From an uncultured Verrucomicrobiales bacterium (GTDB lineage: Bacteria > Verrucomicrobiota > Verrucomicrobiia > Verrucomicrobiales > Akkermansiaceae): a stretch of 64,000 nt of DNA. The notes beneath the pieces are model-generated. The model had not been told where the DNA came from. It did no database searches and saw only the letters and a list, made by a program, of their open reading frames with translations. Both the position numbers and the translations under genes were made by a program. The DNA lies in assembly GCA_949373085.1 (NCBI GenBank), contig CASICJ010000012.1:1-64000 (forward strand). The letters are read 5' to 3'. The stretch's first letter is position 1, and each line of letters begins with the position of its first letter. Of the stretch, positions 9,462 to 19,121 are shown piece after piece.

Positions 9462-10925
9462 ATGAATCTAATTTATTCAATCCCCCATAAAACCCTTTTT
9501 GCTTGTTTCTCTGCAGCTCGAATTTCCACTCTATTCTTGATAGTGTCGGTAGAGTTGGCCTTCGGAGACGAAGTGAATTCGACCGATCCGCTCACCGTTA
9601 ACGATTGGCCACAATATCTCGGTCCGCAGCGTGACACGATCTGGCGGGAAGAGGGAGTAGAACTCGAATTTTCGAAGCATCAGCCAAAGCTCCTTTGGTC
9701 GACACCGCTGGGGAGCGGTTACTCCGGCCCGGCGGTGGCCAACGGGCGCGTTTTTGTAATGGACCGACAGGCAAAACCCTACAAATCGAAAGACTTGAAG
9801 CCAGGAACCAATGTCAATTTTGTGCGGGCTATGATTCCGGGAACGGAACGAATTGTTTGTCTCGACGAGGAGAGTGGCGAAGTGTTGTGGAGCGACATTT
9901 ACGAAGCCAACTACACGAGTGTCTTTCCCTACGCTATCGGTCCTCGCACTACGCCGTTAGTTAATGATGGGATGGTCTACACGCTCGGTGCGGAAGGGGC
10001 GCTGCATGCTTATGATGCTGAGCACGGAATGCCGATTTGGAGGAAGAATCTTATCAGCGAATATAAGTTTGAGACGCCGCTTTGGGGAACTTCAGCTCAC
10101 CCGCTCGTCGATGGGGGGCTCCTTATTTGTATCGTTGGGGGTGAGAATAGTACAGTGGTAGCCTTTGATAAGAAAACCGGAGAGGAGAAGTGGAAAGCGC
10201 TGAATGCTCGATCCCCTGGTTATAGCACGCCCGTGATCGAGACAGTGAATGGGCATCGACAGCTCTTAGTATGGGATGCTGAAAACGTGAACGGATTAGA
10301 TCCAAAAACTGGTGAAGTATTCTGGTCTGTGGAGTTCAAACCTGAATATGGAATGGCAGTTGGAGCTCCCCGTGTCTGGAAGGACCTCGTGTATGTTATG
10401 GGCTTCAACGGAAAGTCCGCTGCGATCCGGGTGGATACGGAAGGGAGGTCTGCAAAGGTGGCTTGGGGCCGAGACCTGCGTAAGGGAGTAGCAGGTGTAA
10501 TGAACACTGCCTATTTGCGGGACGGCTTCGTTTATTCAGGTGGCCGTAAGGGCCTCTTTCGTTGCGTCGAGATAGAAACTGGCAGACGAGTTTGGGCTGC
10601 TGAGGAGCCGCTTCGTAAGGCTGATGGATCGGGACGGGGACCATGGTTACAAGCCTTTACCGTACACCATGAACCTTCAGGGCGAACCCTTATTTTCAAC
10701 GATCACGGTGAGATGATCGTGGCAGAGCTGTCCCCGAAGAAATATCACGAGGTGTTTCGCATGCGCATCATTGATCCCACGCACACTGTTTCAGGCCGTC
10801 TCTTAGTTTGGTCGCATCCCGCTCTAGCCAACAAGCGGGTATACTGCCGCAATGACAAAGAGATCCGGTGCTGGGATTTGTCTGGAGCAGATAAGGATTG
10901 GTCTTGCTCGAGACTCTTTAAATAA
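9462..10925 (+). CDS. Secreted PQQ-repeat (BamB-like) beta-propeller protein
   Basis: 487 residues with an N-terminal hydrophobic export signal (to about residue 37, ending SVELAFGDE). The mature part starts WPQYLGPQRDTIW and contains repeated PQQ-type blades (PKLLWSTPLGSGYSGPAV, DEESGEVLWSDIYEANY, DKKTGEEKWKALNARSPGY, DPKTGEVFWSVEF, IETGRRVWAAEE). This secreted PQQ-like class is abundant in Planctomycetes and Verrucomicrobia. Proteins of this class often lack a demonstrated cofactor and may be scaffolds or periplasmic oxidoreductases. It follows the lyase gene on the same strand after 240 nt with no recognised gene between. The function is inferred only at fold level. Confidence 0.82.
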   Translation: MNLIYSIPHKTLFACFSAARISTLFLIVSVELAFGDEVNSTDPLTVNDWPQYLGPQRDTIWREEGVELEFSKHQPKLLWSTPLGSGYSGPAVANGRVFVMDRQAKPYKSKDLKPGTNVNFVRAMIPGTERIVCLDEESGEVLWSDIYEANYTSVFPYAIGPRTTPLVNDGMVYTLGAEGALHAYDAEHGMPIWRKNLISEYKFETPLWGTSAHPLVDGGLLICIVGGENSTVVAFDKKTGEEKWKALNARSPGYSTPVIETVNGHRQLLVWDAENVNGLDPKTGEVFWSVEFKPEYGMAVGAPRVWKDLVYVMGFNGKSAAIRVDTEGRSAKVAWGRDLRKGVAGVMNTAYLRDGFVYSGGRKGLFRCVEIETGRRVWAAEEPLRKADGSGRGPWLQAFTVHHEPSGRTLIFNDHGEMIVAELSPKKYHEVFRMRIIDPTHTVSGRLLVWSHPALANKRVYCRNDKEIRCWDLSGADKDWSCSRLFK

Positions 10926-10983
10926 AATTTTAATTTTAATTTTCTCTCCTGTTCTCTGCGAGGAATTTTCTTTCGATGGTTAT

Positions 10984-12210
10984 TCAGTATCCCTGCTTCA
11001 TATTTACACTGACCATTCGCGGGGCAACTCGTCCAAGTTCCTTTCCCTTTTTATCATAAATCACGGCAACTGCAGTATAGCTTCCGGGCGCGGTTAGATC
11101 CGCTGGCCAAGTCGTAATCTTCCTCGAGAAATTGGGGTCTGATCCGAGTATTTCTGTCTCGCTCGCTTCAAATTCACCTAGCAACTTTCCCGATAAATCG
11201 GAGACTTGAAACATGATCTTTCCAACCTTCTCCAAATGATTTACGGGCAGAGCAATGCGAGCTTGAACTTTTGGCTTTCCTCCTTGAGCCCATGCTGTGT
11301 CGATCCGAATGGGCATCATCACTGGCGCACATTGTGCCCAGTGGTCTTTCTGAAGAGTATCGACAAGTTGAACGCGTGCCAAGTTGCCCGGCTGAGCGAC
11401 CGATAGCGGACTCCCAAAGATAAAGCTTCGATAGGACCTCTGCGAGCCGTCACTGTAGGATAATTCTGCATCAATCCCGATCACCTCATTTATCTTCGGC
11501 GTGAAATTAGGAAAGTTCACCCAAGGTAGCTTAAATTCCACTTCCAAGCCACGTTCCCATCGGCGTGCGCTCACCTCGACGCCAGTTTTTGCAATGGCGT
11601 CAAGATAGCCAGGCCGAAGACAAAAGCGTGGATTAAGCTCAGCTTTTTTCATAGCCGTCCAAAAACAATGGACGGCTCCCTTTCCCCATTTCTGATCGCG
11701 AAAGGTGGAATCACGTCGTGTGTCAAAATACCATTCAACGGCATCACCTTCCCAAAGCGGGTCGATAGGGGAAAAGATTTTTTCGTCGAGAGTTCGCAGC
11801 CCCACGTAAAAGGCTTCGTCATCCCAGAGGTAGAAGAACTGAGCTGGCCGATTCTTCTGGTCCGGATGGAAATACTCGACTGGAGTGCAAACGGCGTTGG
11901 TAAATTCAGCGAGATTCCCATCAATTGTGATGGGTGTTTTGGCACGTGTCACAGCTAAGCGGACCCCAGGGTCAAGAGGGGTTAATTGACTTTTACTGAA
12001 GTCGTCTTTGTCTAGGTTCTGCTGAATCCATTTGGCTAGGGTGCCACTTCCGCGTCCGTAGCCTCCAGGCAACGGGCGAAAGTCTCTGGTTTGGCGGAGC
12101 GGTGGATCACCCCAATGATCTGGGAACTCCTTGCCGTTGGGTGCCTTTGCGGCATTCAGGACTAGAAGAAGAGCCAGAGTGATAAAGAGAAAAAGGTTTC
12201 GAGGTTTCAT
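10984..12210 (-). CDS. Secreted CBM9-like domain protein
   Basis: 408 residues with signal peptide MKPRNLFLFITLALLLVLNA. Residues ~100-280 form a carbohydrate-binding family 9-like sandwich (ITIDGNLAEFTNAV, FFYLWDDEAFYVGLRTLDE, WEGDAVEWYFDTRRDS, WERGLEVEFKLPWVNF). The C-terminal part (~300-405) is beta-rich with no recognised family (MPIRIDTAWAQGGKPKVQ, VGKIMFQVSDLSGKLLG). It is convergent with the PQQ-type gene (58 nt between stops). CBM9-like modules bind sugar ends or act as structural modules in secreted enzymes and outer-membrane proteins. No catalytic domain is recognised, so it is probably an accessory glycan-binding protein. Confidence 0.75.
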   Translation of the reverse strand: MKPRNLFLFITLALLLVLNAAKAPNGKEFPDHWGDPPLRQTRDFRPLPGGYGRGSGTLAKWIQQNLDKDDFSKSQLTPLDPGVRLAVTRAKTPITIDGNLAEFTNAVCTPVEYFHPDQKNRPAQFFYLWDDEAFYVGLRTLDEKIFSPIDPLWEGDAVEWYFDTRRDSTFRDQKWGKGAVHCFWTAMKKAELNPRFCLRPGYLDAIAKTGVEVSARRWERGLEVEFKLPWVNFPNFTPKINEVIGIDAELSYSDGSQRSYRSFIFGSPLSVAQPGNLARVQLVDTLQKDHWAQCAPVMMPIRIDTAWAQGGKPKVQARIALPVNHLEKVGKIMFQVSDLSGKLLGEFEASETEILGSDPNFSRKITTWPADLTAPGSYTAVAVIYDKKGKELGRVAPRMVSVNMKQGY

Positions 12211-12410
12211 AAATTCAAAATATCGTTTAAATGAGCGGACTTCTCAATGCAAGGTAGGGTGTCAGTATCGCTTTTTAGGAGAAGGAGCTAGGTAGGCTAA
12301 TTCTACTCTAACCGAAATGAAAGCTAATGATCAACTGGGGTGGATCGTGTGGAGAAGTTGGCGAGATCTCTAAGCGACCTAAAAATTTAACTCGGGATCA
12401 AAAGTTACTT

Positions 12411-14039
12411 CTAAGGCCCCCCAAATTCGCCGATCAGTCGTGGTTCAATAAGAAAATCTGAGCCTCTCGAAGAACTATTCATCCCTTGGATCGCTAGCAC
12501 GTTCCCCTCAGGACGCAAAACATGTATAAATCCTGACAGATTGAAAATTTCGAATTCGATCGCCTTCGAATCAGGGTGCGACCTTGTCGCCCGAGCATCC
12601 CAGTCGTTGTTCTCGAGAGTATTTCCAGACGCGATTTGTGTGCCGTTAAGATACGCTATAAATCCATCATCGTAGCGCATCCCTAGATCTAGGGCGGTAT
12701 ATTCGCGATCTGGCGGTAGGTTGAATTCGTAGCGAAGATAGATTGAAGCGTTCTGATTTAGCATCTCGTCAAGCACGTAGGTGTCGATGAGCGGATCGAA
12801 GATATCTGGTCTAGTTTCAAATCCAACCCCCAGCCCGACCCCAGTAAAAAATTCAGCACCATCTGGTTCTACTTGGGTATTCCAGGCGTCGTGAATCGAA
12901 TTGTCAGCGGGTACTAACCATCGCACGTTGGACTCTTCAAGAAGATCGGCAGATGGCAGGCCTTCTTTTACTCTAAAAATACTGTTTTTAATCCCCGACG
13001 CGATACGGAATTGGGTTGAAGTGGTGCCTCCCAAAGTCTTCACAGCAAACGGAAGGTCAGTCCAGCTTCCATTATCTTGAAGCCTCTGGATCACGTAGGT
13101 CGTTCGAGGCCGTGAGTTCCACCTCAGAGCTATTTTAGCTTCTCCATCGACTCGGCCCACATCCATTTTAGTGATGGCGAAGGGTTGCAATGGACCTCGA
13201 AGTGTCTGCGAAAATAGCCATTCGAGGACCGGCTGCCCAGCCGCATTGCGATACGTCCGATTGTTATAGAACGTTCCCCAACCTGAGTGGCCTGTGTTGG
13301 GCCGCGTGTATTCAATAGCCCCCCCAGCGGCTACGATTGCATTCTGCATCTCATCTGCACCTCTGGTAGGAACGACTGTGTCGGAGCTGCCATGGTAGAG
13401 CCAGATCGGCACATCCTTGAAAGAGGAGCCCTGGCTCTTGTTACCCCCACCTGACAGCGGCAGAGCGGCAGCAAATTTCCCGGGGCGACGACGTAGCGAA
13501 TCCCAAGTGCCGAAGCCTCCCATCGACAAGCCCGTCACATAAATCTGATCAATAGCGACCGGATAGGTCGCAATCACCTGATCGAGAATCGCCAATGCGG
13601 AATACATGGAATGCCCCTCCTCTGGTTCTTCGATATCTGTGTATGAACCCCTCGACCATGGCCAGTTGACCCATTGGTCGTTACTCGGACACTGCGGTGT
13701 TAGAAGAAATGCTTTGTAGCGACCATTAAAGACCGTCCCTTGCGTTGCCTTGAAAAGATTCTCTATATGCCCTCCCCCATTGGCCTGTAATTTGTTGTCC
13801 CGTCCTCGTTCTCCCGCGCCGTGAAAGAATAGGACCAAGGGATACTCGTCATTCTCATCATAGTCCTCCGGAAGAAATAATCGGTATGGTAACGTATTTC
13901 CCTCACCGTCCTCGTAAACGAGATCGCCAGTGGATCGACTGAAATCAACGCCATGTAGAATGCCAGAAAGAACGAGGAGCATCGAAAGCACCGAGCGAGA
14001 GAGTTGGGGAGGAAAGACCACGGAGTTGAAGAATAACAC
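12411..14039 (-). CDS. Secreted esterase/polyhydroxybutyrate depolymerase-like alpha/beta hydrolase with C-terminal beta domain
   Basis: 542 residues with a hydrophobic export segment at ~14-32. The alpha/beta-hydrolase domain (~38-275) shows the oxyanion region LVLFFHGAGERG, nucleophile elbow GLSMGG with Ser172, acid Asp220 in YHGSSDTVVP and His251 in NTGHSGW. This matches the dienelactone hydrolase/PHB-depolymerase-like secreted esterases often found with carbohydrate-degradation genes. Residues ~290-350 look like a fibronectin-like linker (LRWNSRPRTTYVIQRLQ). Residues ~360-540 are a galactose-binding-like sandwich (LDLGMRYDDGFIAYLNG, NVLAIQGMNSSSRGSDFL) common in large verrucomicrobial secreted proteins. 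It probably removes ester groups from polysaccharides or cleaves polyesters. Confidence 0.8.
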   Translation of the reverse strand: MLFFNSVVFPPQLSRSVLSMLLVLSGILHGVDFSRSTGDLVYEDGEGNTLPYRLFLPEDYDENDEYPLVLFFHGAGERGRDNKLQANGGGHIENLFKATQGTVFNGRYKAFLLTPQCPSNDQWVNWPWSRGSYTDIEEPEEGHSMYSALAILDQVIATYPVAIDQIYVTGLSMGGFGTWDSLRRRPGKFAAALPLSGGGNKSQGSSFKDVPIWLYHGSSDTVVPTRGADEMQNAIVAAGGAIEYTRPNTGHSGWGTFYNNRTYRNAAGQPVLEWLFSQTLRGPLQPFAITKMDVGRVDGEAKIALRWNSRPRTTYVIQRLQDNGSWTDLPFAVKTLGGTTSTQFRIASGIKNSIFRVKEGLPSADLLEESNVRWLVPADNSIHDAWNTQVEPDGAEFFTGVGLGVGFETRPDIFDPLIDTYVLDEMLNQNASIYLRYEFNLPPDREYTALDLGMRYDDGFIAYLNGTQIASGNTLENNDWDARATRSHPDSKAIEFEIFNLSGFIHVLRPEGNVLAIQGMNSSSRGSDFLIEPRLIGEFGGP

Positions 14040-14305
14040 TTTATGGTGAAGGTGCTAGGAATTTGCTTGAGGGAGGGAACTTTGGAGTCGGAGTGGAGGA
14101 GGGGCAAAGGGGGAACCTTAATTCACCGAATCACAAAAGCCCTAATCTTATTTTATTTCGTAATCGATACTAGCCGTAAAATTCTTAAGAATTTGGATTA
14201 GGAGGGTATTGAGTATAACAATTTTGCTCCTTACAGGCAATCTGAAGGTTTTGTTTTCGAATTCAGTTGCCGAGGAATCTTTTAACGGGAGAATTAACCA
14301 ACACT

Positions 14306-14554
14306 ATGAATTTCCCCGATTTAGCAAAGCTCCTCGAAGCTCGGACTACGGTGATTGCTGATCATGGATTCCGTGATCGGGATCCGGAGGCCCACCTTGA
14401 GGCCCTCAAGAGTGTGAGCGAAGCGATCATATCTTGGCACGAAGCGCACCGGAGTTTCATAGATGGAAATCTGGACCATTTTTTAACTGGAGCCAGCTAT
14501 CAAAAGGCACTCCTCTATCTTGAATCAGGGACGCGGCGACCGTGCGGGGAGTAG
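14306..14554 (+). CDS. Small hypothetical cytoplasmic protein (82 aa)
   Basis: The frame is open from 14267, but ATG 14306 is preferred because the predicted helical domain begins there (MNFPDLAKLLEARTTVIAD). There is a GGGAG about 16 nt upstream of it. The 82-residue product has no signal peptide or membrane segment. It is rich in charged and aromatic residues (SEAIISWHEAHRSFID, LDHFLTGASYQKALLYLES) and reads as a small all-alpha protein. It stands alone between two minus-strand genes. No family is recognised, and its well-formed composition makes it a probable real gene. Confidence 0.6.
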   Translation: MNFPDLAKLLEARTTVIADHGFRDRDPEAHLEALKSVSEAIISWHEAHRSFIDGNLDHFLTGASYQKALLYLESGTRRPCGE

Positions 14555-14601
14555 AGAATTTCGGTTGCCGGAAATGTCTTTTTTTGGGTTATCGGAATCG
14601 A

Positions 14602-15675
14602 TCAGCTACTGACGTCGTAGATCACGATGCGGCCCCATTTCTTTTTTTCGCTAGGGCGGCCTTGGTTGGCGCCGCCGCCAAGGAAGAGACGTTTTCCGTC
14701 GGGGGTAAAGGCGGAGGTTGAGATGCGGAAGCCGATGTTCTTTTGGTGGAGTCTAGAGCCGCTTTCGTGATCGAAAAGAGCAGCGTTCCAGTTACCTTTA
14801 AAGAGGCGGCCCGCCATGAGGAAGAACTTGCCTTTCGGGTGGAAGGCGAGCGTTTCCATAAGGCCTTGCCCGATTTCACCATCGGCGGCGGCTCCTTCTT
14901 TTTTGGGGCCATCTTTCCAAGTAAACTTTTGCCAAAGTTGTTTCCCGTTTCCCGCAGCGGGATCAGTGGTGGAGCCCATGCCGACGAGGTAGAGTGATTG
15001 GTCGTCGGGCGCAAAGTGGAGGTCGAACACACCACCGGTGTAATAGTGGCCTTTGATGATGCCCCAGCCTGTAAAATCCGGTGTTTCGATTCTTGCGATT
15101 TCCTTCCCGTCTTTTGTCAGGTCCCAAAGGATGACTTCCCCCATGAGGTTTCCGGCAGCGAGGATTTTCCCGTCGTTTGAAAAAGCGACAGATTGGACAG
15201 GTGGCGTGTGCGGGAAGGAGTGGCGTAGCTCCCCGGTGGCGACGTCGAAGACCTTTACGGAGGGCTCGGTTTCGGGAGCGGGTTCGTATTTGTAGCCGCC
15301 GCAGAGGTATTGTCCGGTGGTTGTGGCAATGAGTCTGCCGTCGGGAGAGAGCCGGGATTGCCAAGACCAGAAGGTATGGGCTTTGACGGTCTTGCTCTCT
15401 TTCTTTTCCTTGGGGTCGATCCACTTAAGGTCACCGTCATAGCTCGCTGAAATGAGGGTTTTTTGAGAGGCGGACCAGTTGATGCCAGAGGCGTAATTGT
15501 CATGGCGGACGATCTCCTGAAAGTTATCACCGAGAGGTTTGAAGCTCGTAGAGACTTCGTAAATGCCACCGTCAAGGCATGCAGCATAGAGTTTTTTGCC
15601 CGGACCAAAGGTCAGGTCGAGGACGTGTGAAGGGAGTTTAATCTCCTTGGCTTTTTTGAGCGATGGAGATTTCAT
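14602..15675 (-). CDS. WD40 repeat protein, last gene of DUF1549/DUF1501 operon
   Basis: 357 residues with no signal peptide. Several WD40-type blades are visible (LDLTFGPGKKLYAACLDGG, TLISASYDGDLKWIDPKE, SVKVFDVATGELRHSFPH, VQSVAFSNDGKILAAGNLM, EVILWDLTKDGKEIARIE, STSAFTPDGKRLFLGGG). The ATG at 15675 overlaps the stop of the DUF1501 gene by four bases (ATGA), so it is translationally coupled. WD40 proteins frequently accompany PSCyt/DUF1549 genes in Planctomycetes and Verrucomicrobia, often fused or adjacent; the biochemical role is not established. It is probably a propeller scaffold working with the two exported partners. The lack of an export signal next to exported partners is odd. Confidence 0.8.
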   Translation of the reverse strand: MKSPSLKKAKEIKLPSHVLDLTFGPGKKLYAACLDGGIYEVSTSFKPLGDNFQEIVRHDNYASGINWSASQKTLISASYDGDLKWIDPKEKKESKTVKAHTFWSWQSRLSPDGRLIATTTGQYLCGGYKYEPAPETEPSVKVFDVATGELRHSFPHTPPVQSVAFSNDGKILAAGNLMGEVILWDLTKDGKEIARIETPDFTGWGIIKGHYYTGGVFDLHFAPDDQSLYLVGMGSTTDPAAGNGKQLWQKFTWKDGPKKEGAAADGEIGQGLMETLAFHPKGKFFLMAGRLFKGNWNAALFDHESGSRLHQKNIGFRISTSAFTPDGKRLFLGGGANQGRPSEKKKWGRIVIYDVSS

Positions 15676-16994
15676 GAGAGGATCTGTGAAATGGGGGCTG
15701 CTTTGTTTTCGACGTGGTGGAAGGTGGGGAATCCGTCAATTTCGAATTCGGAGTGAGGGTCGATATCGAGAGCGGAGAAGATGGTGGCAAAGAGATTCTC
15801 TTCGTTAAAGGGATCCTCGATGACTTCGGCGCCGTATTTGTCGGTGGCTCCGACGAGGGCTCCGCCTTGGACACCTCCACCAGCCATTGCGAGAGACCAA
15901 GCGTCGGGGAAGTGGTCGCGTCCACGGGCTTGATTAATCCAGGGAGAACGTCCGAACTCGCCCATCGCAATGACGAGGGTGTCTTCGAGCATGCCGCGGT
16001 CTTCGAGATCCTTGGTGAGTTGAAAGATGATGTTGTCGAGATCGGGAACAACCATTTGGTAGATCTCATGGTTGAAAACGTGGCTGTCCCACGGCATGCC
16101 ATTGGCAACCATGACAAAGGGAGCGCCTTCTTCGACGAGAGTACGGGCGAGCAAGGCGTGTTGGCCAAATGCACCAGGTCCGTATCGGTCGCGGTCGGCT
16201 TGTGGAATTCTCTCAAGGTCGAAGAGATGGGCGCAGCTCATTAGGCCGTTAACGCGTTCGAAGGTAGCATTCCACGATCCGGCAGCAGAGGACTTACGAT
16301 CATTTTCGTATTTTTTGCTGAAGAATTTTCGAAGGGCTTCGCGGGCTTCATGATCGTCCTCACTGATGGAGTCGAGACGGTTGGCGTTAGGAATTTTATA
16401 ATCACCGCCAACCCGAACAGGTGAATATTCCGCGCCGAGCCATCCGGCCCAGTTGCCGGCTTTGAAACCTTTAAATTCGTTTCCTTCCGGGCAGGGGTCG
16501 AGGAGAATGAAGTTAGGCAGTTTGGAATCGAGCTGACCTAGTTGTTGGGCAAGGACGGAGCCCATGGTGGGGCGGGTAAATGGGGGTCTCGGAGCGTGGC
16601 CGCGCTGGAGAAGGTTGATTCCTTCAGTGTGTTCCTTTGCTTTGGTGTGCATGGAGCGGACGATTGCGAGCTTGTCAGCGATGGAGGCACATTTGGGAAG
16701 AAGCTCGGAGAAGTGGGTGCCGGGGACGCTCGTAGGGATGCTTTTAAATGGGCCGCCGGTGGTGGTGCCGGGTTTTGGATCCCAGGTTTCAAACTGGCTG
16801 GGTCCGCCGCAGAGCCAAAGAAGAATACAGTGTTTTTGCTTTTTGTTGGCAATTTCAGCGAAAGTAGGCGCTCCAAACAGGCCGGCGAAACTCATCGAAG
16901 AGATCGCTCCGGCGGAGAGACCTTGCAGAAACTTGCGGCGGTGGATGTTATGATCCGGCGAACCGCAGTTTTGAGATGGATCGGGCTTGGGCAT
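15672..16994 (-). CDS. DUF1501 domain protein (Tat-exported, sulfatase-like fold)
   Basis: 440 residues. The N-terminus has a twin-arginine signal (HRRKFLQGLSAGAISSMSFA, Arg-Arg at 19-20). The DUF1501 body includes CILLWLCGGPSQFETWDPKP, FSELLPKCASIADKLAIVRS, GHAPRPPFTRPTMGSVLA, LVIAMGEFGRSPWINQARGR and DHFPDAWSLAMAGGGVQGG. The Asp/His pattern is that of the alkaline-phosphatase/sulfatase-like superfamily. The start ATG at 16994 overlaps the upstream TGA by one base (TGATG), and its stop overlaps the WD40 gene start. DUF1501 genes pair almost universally with DUF1549/DUF1553 genes in PVC bacteria; the function is unproven, and a role in degrading sulfated or complex glycans has been proposed from genomic context. 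Confidence 0.9.
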   Translation of the reverse strand: MPKPDPSQNCGSPDHNIHRRKFLQGLSAGAISSMSFAGLFGAPTFAEIANKKQKHCILLWLCGGPSQFETWDPKPGTTTGGPFKSIPTSVPGTHFSELLPKCASIADKLAIVRSMHTKAKEHTEGINLLQRGHAPRPPFTRPTMGSVLAQQLGQLDSKLPNFILLDPCPEGNEFKGFKAGNWAGWLGAEYSPVRVGGDYKIPNANRLDSISEDDHEAREALRKFFSKKYENDRKSSAAGSWNATFERVNGLMSCAHLFDLERIPQADRDRYGPGAFGQHALLARTLVEEGAPFVMVANGMPWDSHVFNHEIYQMVVPDLDNIIFQLTKDLEDRGMLEDTLVIAMGEFGRSPWINQARGRDHFPDAWSLAMAGGGVQGGALVGATDKYGAEVIEDPFNEENLFATIFSALDIDPHSEFEIDGFPTFHHVENKAAPISQILS

Positions 16995-18892
16995 CAGTTC
17001 GTGAAGCGAAATTCGGCACTGGTAACGAGAGCCCAGACGAAGTGTTGGATTGAGGATTTATTCTTTGTTTTGACGAAGGAGAGTGACCGTTCGAGTTCGC
17101 TTGGTTCTGGTGCGCGGGAGAGCACGGATTGGAAGATCTCCTGGATGAGAGCCTGCGGACTTTCGATATTTTGAAGCCGGCTGAGGAGGGGGGCTTCAGA
17201 GATGATTTCATCAAAAAAGGGAGCGTTGGTCAGAAACATTGTTTGCTGAACCGAGGGAGAGAAATTTTCCGCAAAAAGGTCGGGGAGGATCATGGCGAAA
17301 TGGTTCCGAAGGGTTTCGTCGTTCGGGTTCTCATGGCCAAGCGCAACGCGAAGGGAGCGTGTGAAAGTTTCGGCAGAGAGTGGTTTGTCGAGTGCCCGCG
17401 CGAAGAAAGAATCGAGCGGGGGTTGTCCTGCTGAAGGAGCGGGACGGGAGTCGAGTTGGTAGGAGGAGGATTTGGCGATTTGTCGAATAAGGCGGCGGAG
17501 ATCGTATTGGTGGTTTGAAAAATCGCGTGCGAGCCAAGCGAGAAGTTCGGGATGGCTGGAAGGATGGGCGGAGTCCATAAGATCGACGGGGTGGACGAGG
17601 CCTCGTCCGAACATGAGAGCCCAGAGGCGGTTGACGATAGCGCGGGAGAAATCTGGATTGTCACTGGTGAAGGATTGAGCGAAGGCTTCGCGCCGAGAGA
17701 ATTTTGGGACGGGAAGATTAGGTAGGTCTTTTTTAAGTTTTTCGTCCTTCTTGAGTTTACGAAACCATTGCTTGGGCGGGCCCACGGAGTAGAGTTCTGC
17801 GGAATCATTGGCTTTTTTGCCGCCAGTTTCTGTGATGATTTCGTTAGAGTAGAGAATGAGTTGGGATTCGTCCGCCTTACCTTCAAGGTTGGCGAATTTA
17901 TCGTAGCCACCGCTGGCGCGTTCGGCGACGCGGGGCCCTTCGGGAGTCTTGACATTGAGGCTGCGGTTAAAGAAGGCGACGAGCCCCCAGTAATGACGCT
18001 GTTCAATCTCGGGTGCGACAGGATGATCGTGACACTGGGCGCACTGAACTTGTTTGCCAAGGAGGGTTCGGGAGACGCGGGTGGCGATCTGGCTGTGGTC
18101 GTCACGTTGGTCGTGAATGAACCATGAGGCGCCACGTTCTTGGTCCGATTTAGGACGAGCCAGGACGAGGTCGCGGCCGACTTGGTCCCAGGGTCGGTTG
18201 GTTTTGAAGGCCCAGCGGAGGTAATCGAGCCAGAGTTTGCGATTGCTGTGGCTGCGCTTGCGAAGGTGAGCGCGGTCTAGGAAAACGATGTTGAAGACCT
18301 GGGCGAGGTGATCGGCGTGATCGTCGGTGTCAGTAAGGTGGTCGACGAGAAGGTCACGTTTCTTTGGGTTTTGGTCGGCAAGGAAGGAATTGATTTCGGG
18401 AAGACGGGGGATTCGGCCGAGCAGGTCAAGGTAGACGCGACGCACAAAAGTGGTGTCACTCGAGCGTCGTGCAGGGGCGATTTTTTCAGCCTGCCATTTG
18501 CTGTGAATTAATTGGTCAATGACTGCGGTGGGCTGTTTGCTGGGATCCGGGAGGACGAGTTTTTTGGGTGGGGTGATTTTTAGATCATTAATCCAAGTTT
18601 TGAGTGCTTCGATTTCCTCGGCCGGGAGTTGTTTTTTCGGCGGCATGTGTGGGTCTGAGTCGGCTTGAACAACCTGGTAAAGCGGACTTGCCTTTGGATC
18701 TCCTGGAACGAGGGCGGTGTCGGTTTCGCCGCCTTCGAGAGCGGCAGTAATAGTGCGAAGATCAAGACCACCCTTCTGTTTCACCCCACCATGGCATTTA
18801 GTGCAGTTGTCGATTATGACAGGGTGGATTTGAGAAGACCCAAAGCCTGTCGCGCAGAGCGCGAGCATAATATGGTGGCTTAAAGTCTTCAT
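16994..18892 (-). CDS. PSCyt1-DUF1549 (PSCyt2)-DUF1553 (PSD1) protein
   Basis: 632 residues with an N-terminal export signal (to about residue 20). A planctomycete-type cytochrome domain follows, with one CxxCH haem motif (CTKCH, 30-34) and the distal DPHMPPKKQLPAEEIEALK segment. DUF1549 runs from ~130 (DTTFVRRVYLDLLGRIPRLP) and includes CAQCHDHP, a second CxxCH. DUF1553 is in the C-terminal half (FSRAIVNRLWALMFGRGLVHP, DLRRLIRQIAKSSSYQLDSR). This is the first gene of a three-gene minus-strand operon. It is shorter than many relatives (often 800-1000 residues) because there is no inserted LamG or Ig domain. The combination suggests a periplasmic redox protein, with function unproven. Confidence 0.9.
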   Translation of the reverse strand: MKTLSHHIMLALCATGFGSSQIHPVIIDNCTKCHGGVKQKGGLDLRTITAALEGGETDTALVPGDPKASPLYQVVQADSDPHMPPKKQLPAEEIEALKTWINDLKITPPKKLVLPDPSKQPTAVIDQLIHSKWQAEKIAPARRSSDTTFVRRVYLDLLGRIPRLPEINSFLADQNPKKRDLLVDHLTDTDDHADHLAQVFNIVFLDRAHLRKRSHSNRKLWLDYLRWAFKTNRPWDQVGRDLVLARPKSDQERGASWFIHDQRDDHSQIATRVSRTLLGKQVQCAQCHDHPVAPEIEQRHYWGLVAFFNRSLNVKTPEGPRVAERASGGYDKFANLEGKADESQLILYSNEIITETGGKKANDSAELYSVGPPKQWFRKLKKDEKLKKDLPNLPVPKFSRREAFAQSFTSDNPDFSRAIVNRLWALMFGRGLVHPVDLMDSAHPSSHPELLAWLARDFSNHQYDLRRLIRQIAKSSSYQLDSRPAPSAGQPPLDSFFARALDKPLSAETFTRSLRVALGHENPNDETLRNHFAMILPDLFAENFSPSVQQTMFLTNAPFFDEIISEAPLLSRLQNIESPQALIQEIFQSVLSRAPEPSELERSLSFVKTKNKSSIQHFVWALVTSAEFRFTN

Positions 18893-19121
18893 GTGAGGAT
18901 GTTTAATACGCTCTAATTAGTAACATTTTTCGAAGAGAGAGGCCTCTTTTTTCTTGTAGATACAATATGTAAAGGTCGCCAAAATCCTGAGGAGGAGATT
19001 TTTGAGCCTTATCAGCAAGATACGGCTTTCCTTGTCGAAGATAAACTTCCTGCTTTTTTAGGGATTTCCAAGGTGAGATTTTCAGTCGTTGCTCGCTATT
19101 TGAGAATCAAAAGACAAAAGA

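Noticed and set aside
15714-16244. 176-codon plus-strand frame
   Set aside because: It is antisense to the DUF1501 gene, which is coding.
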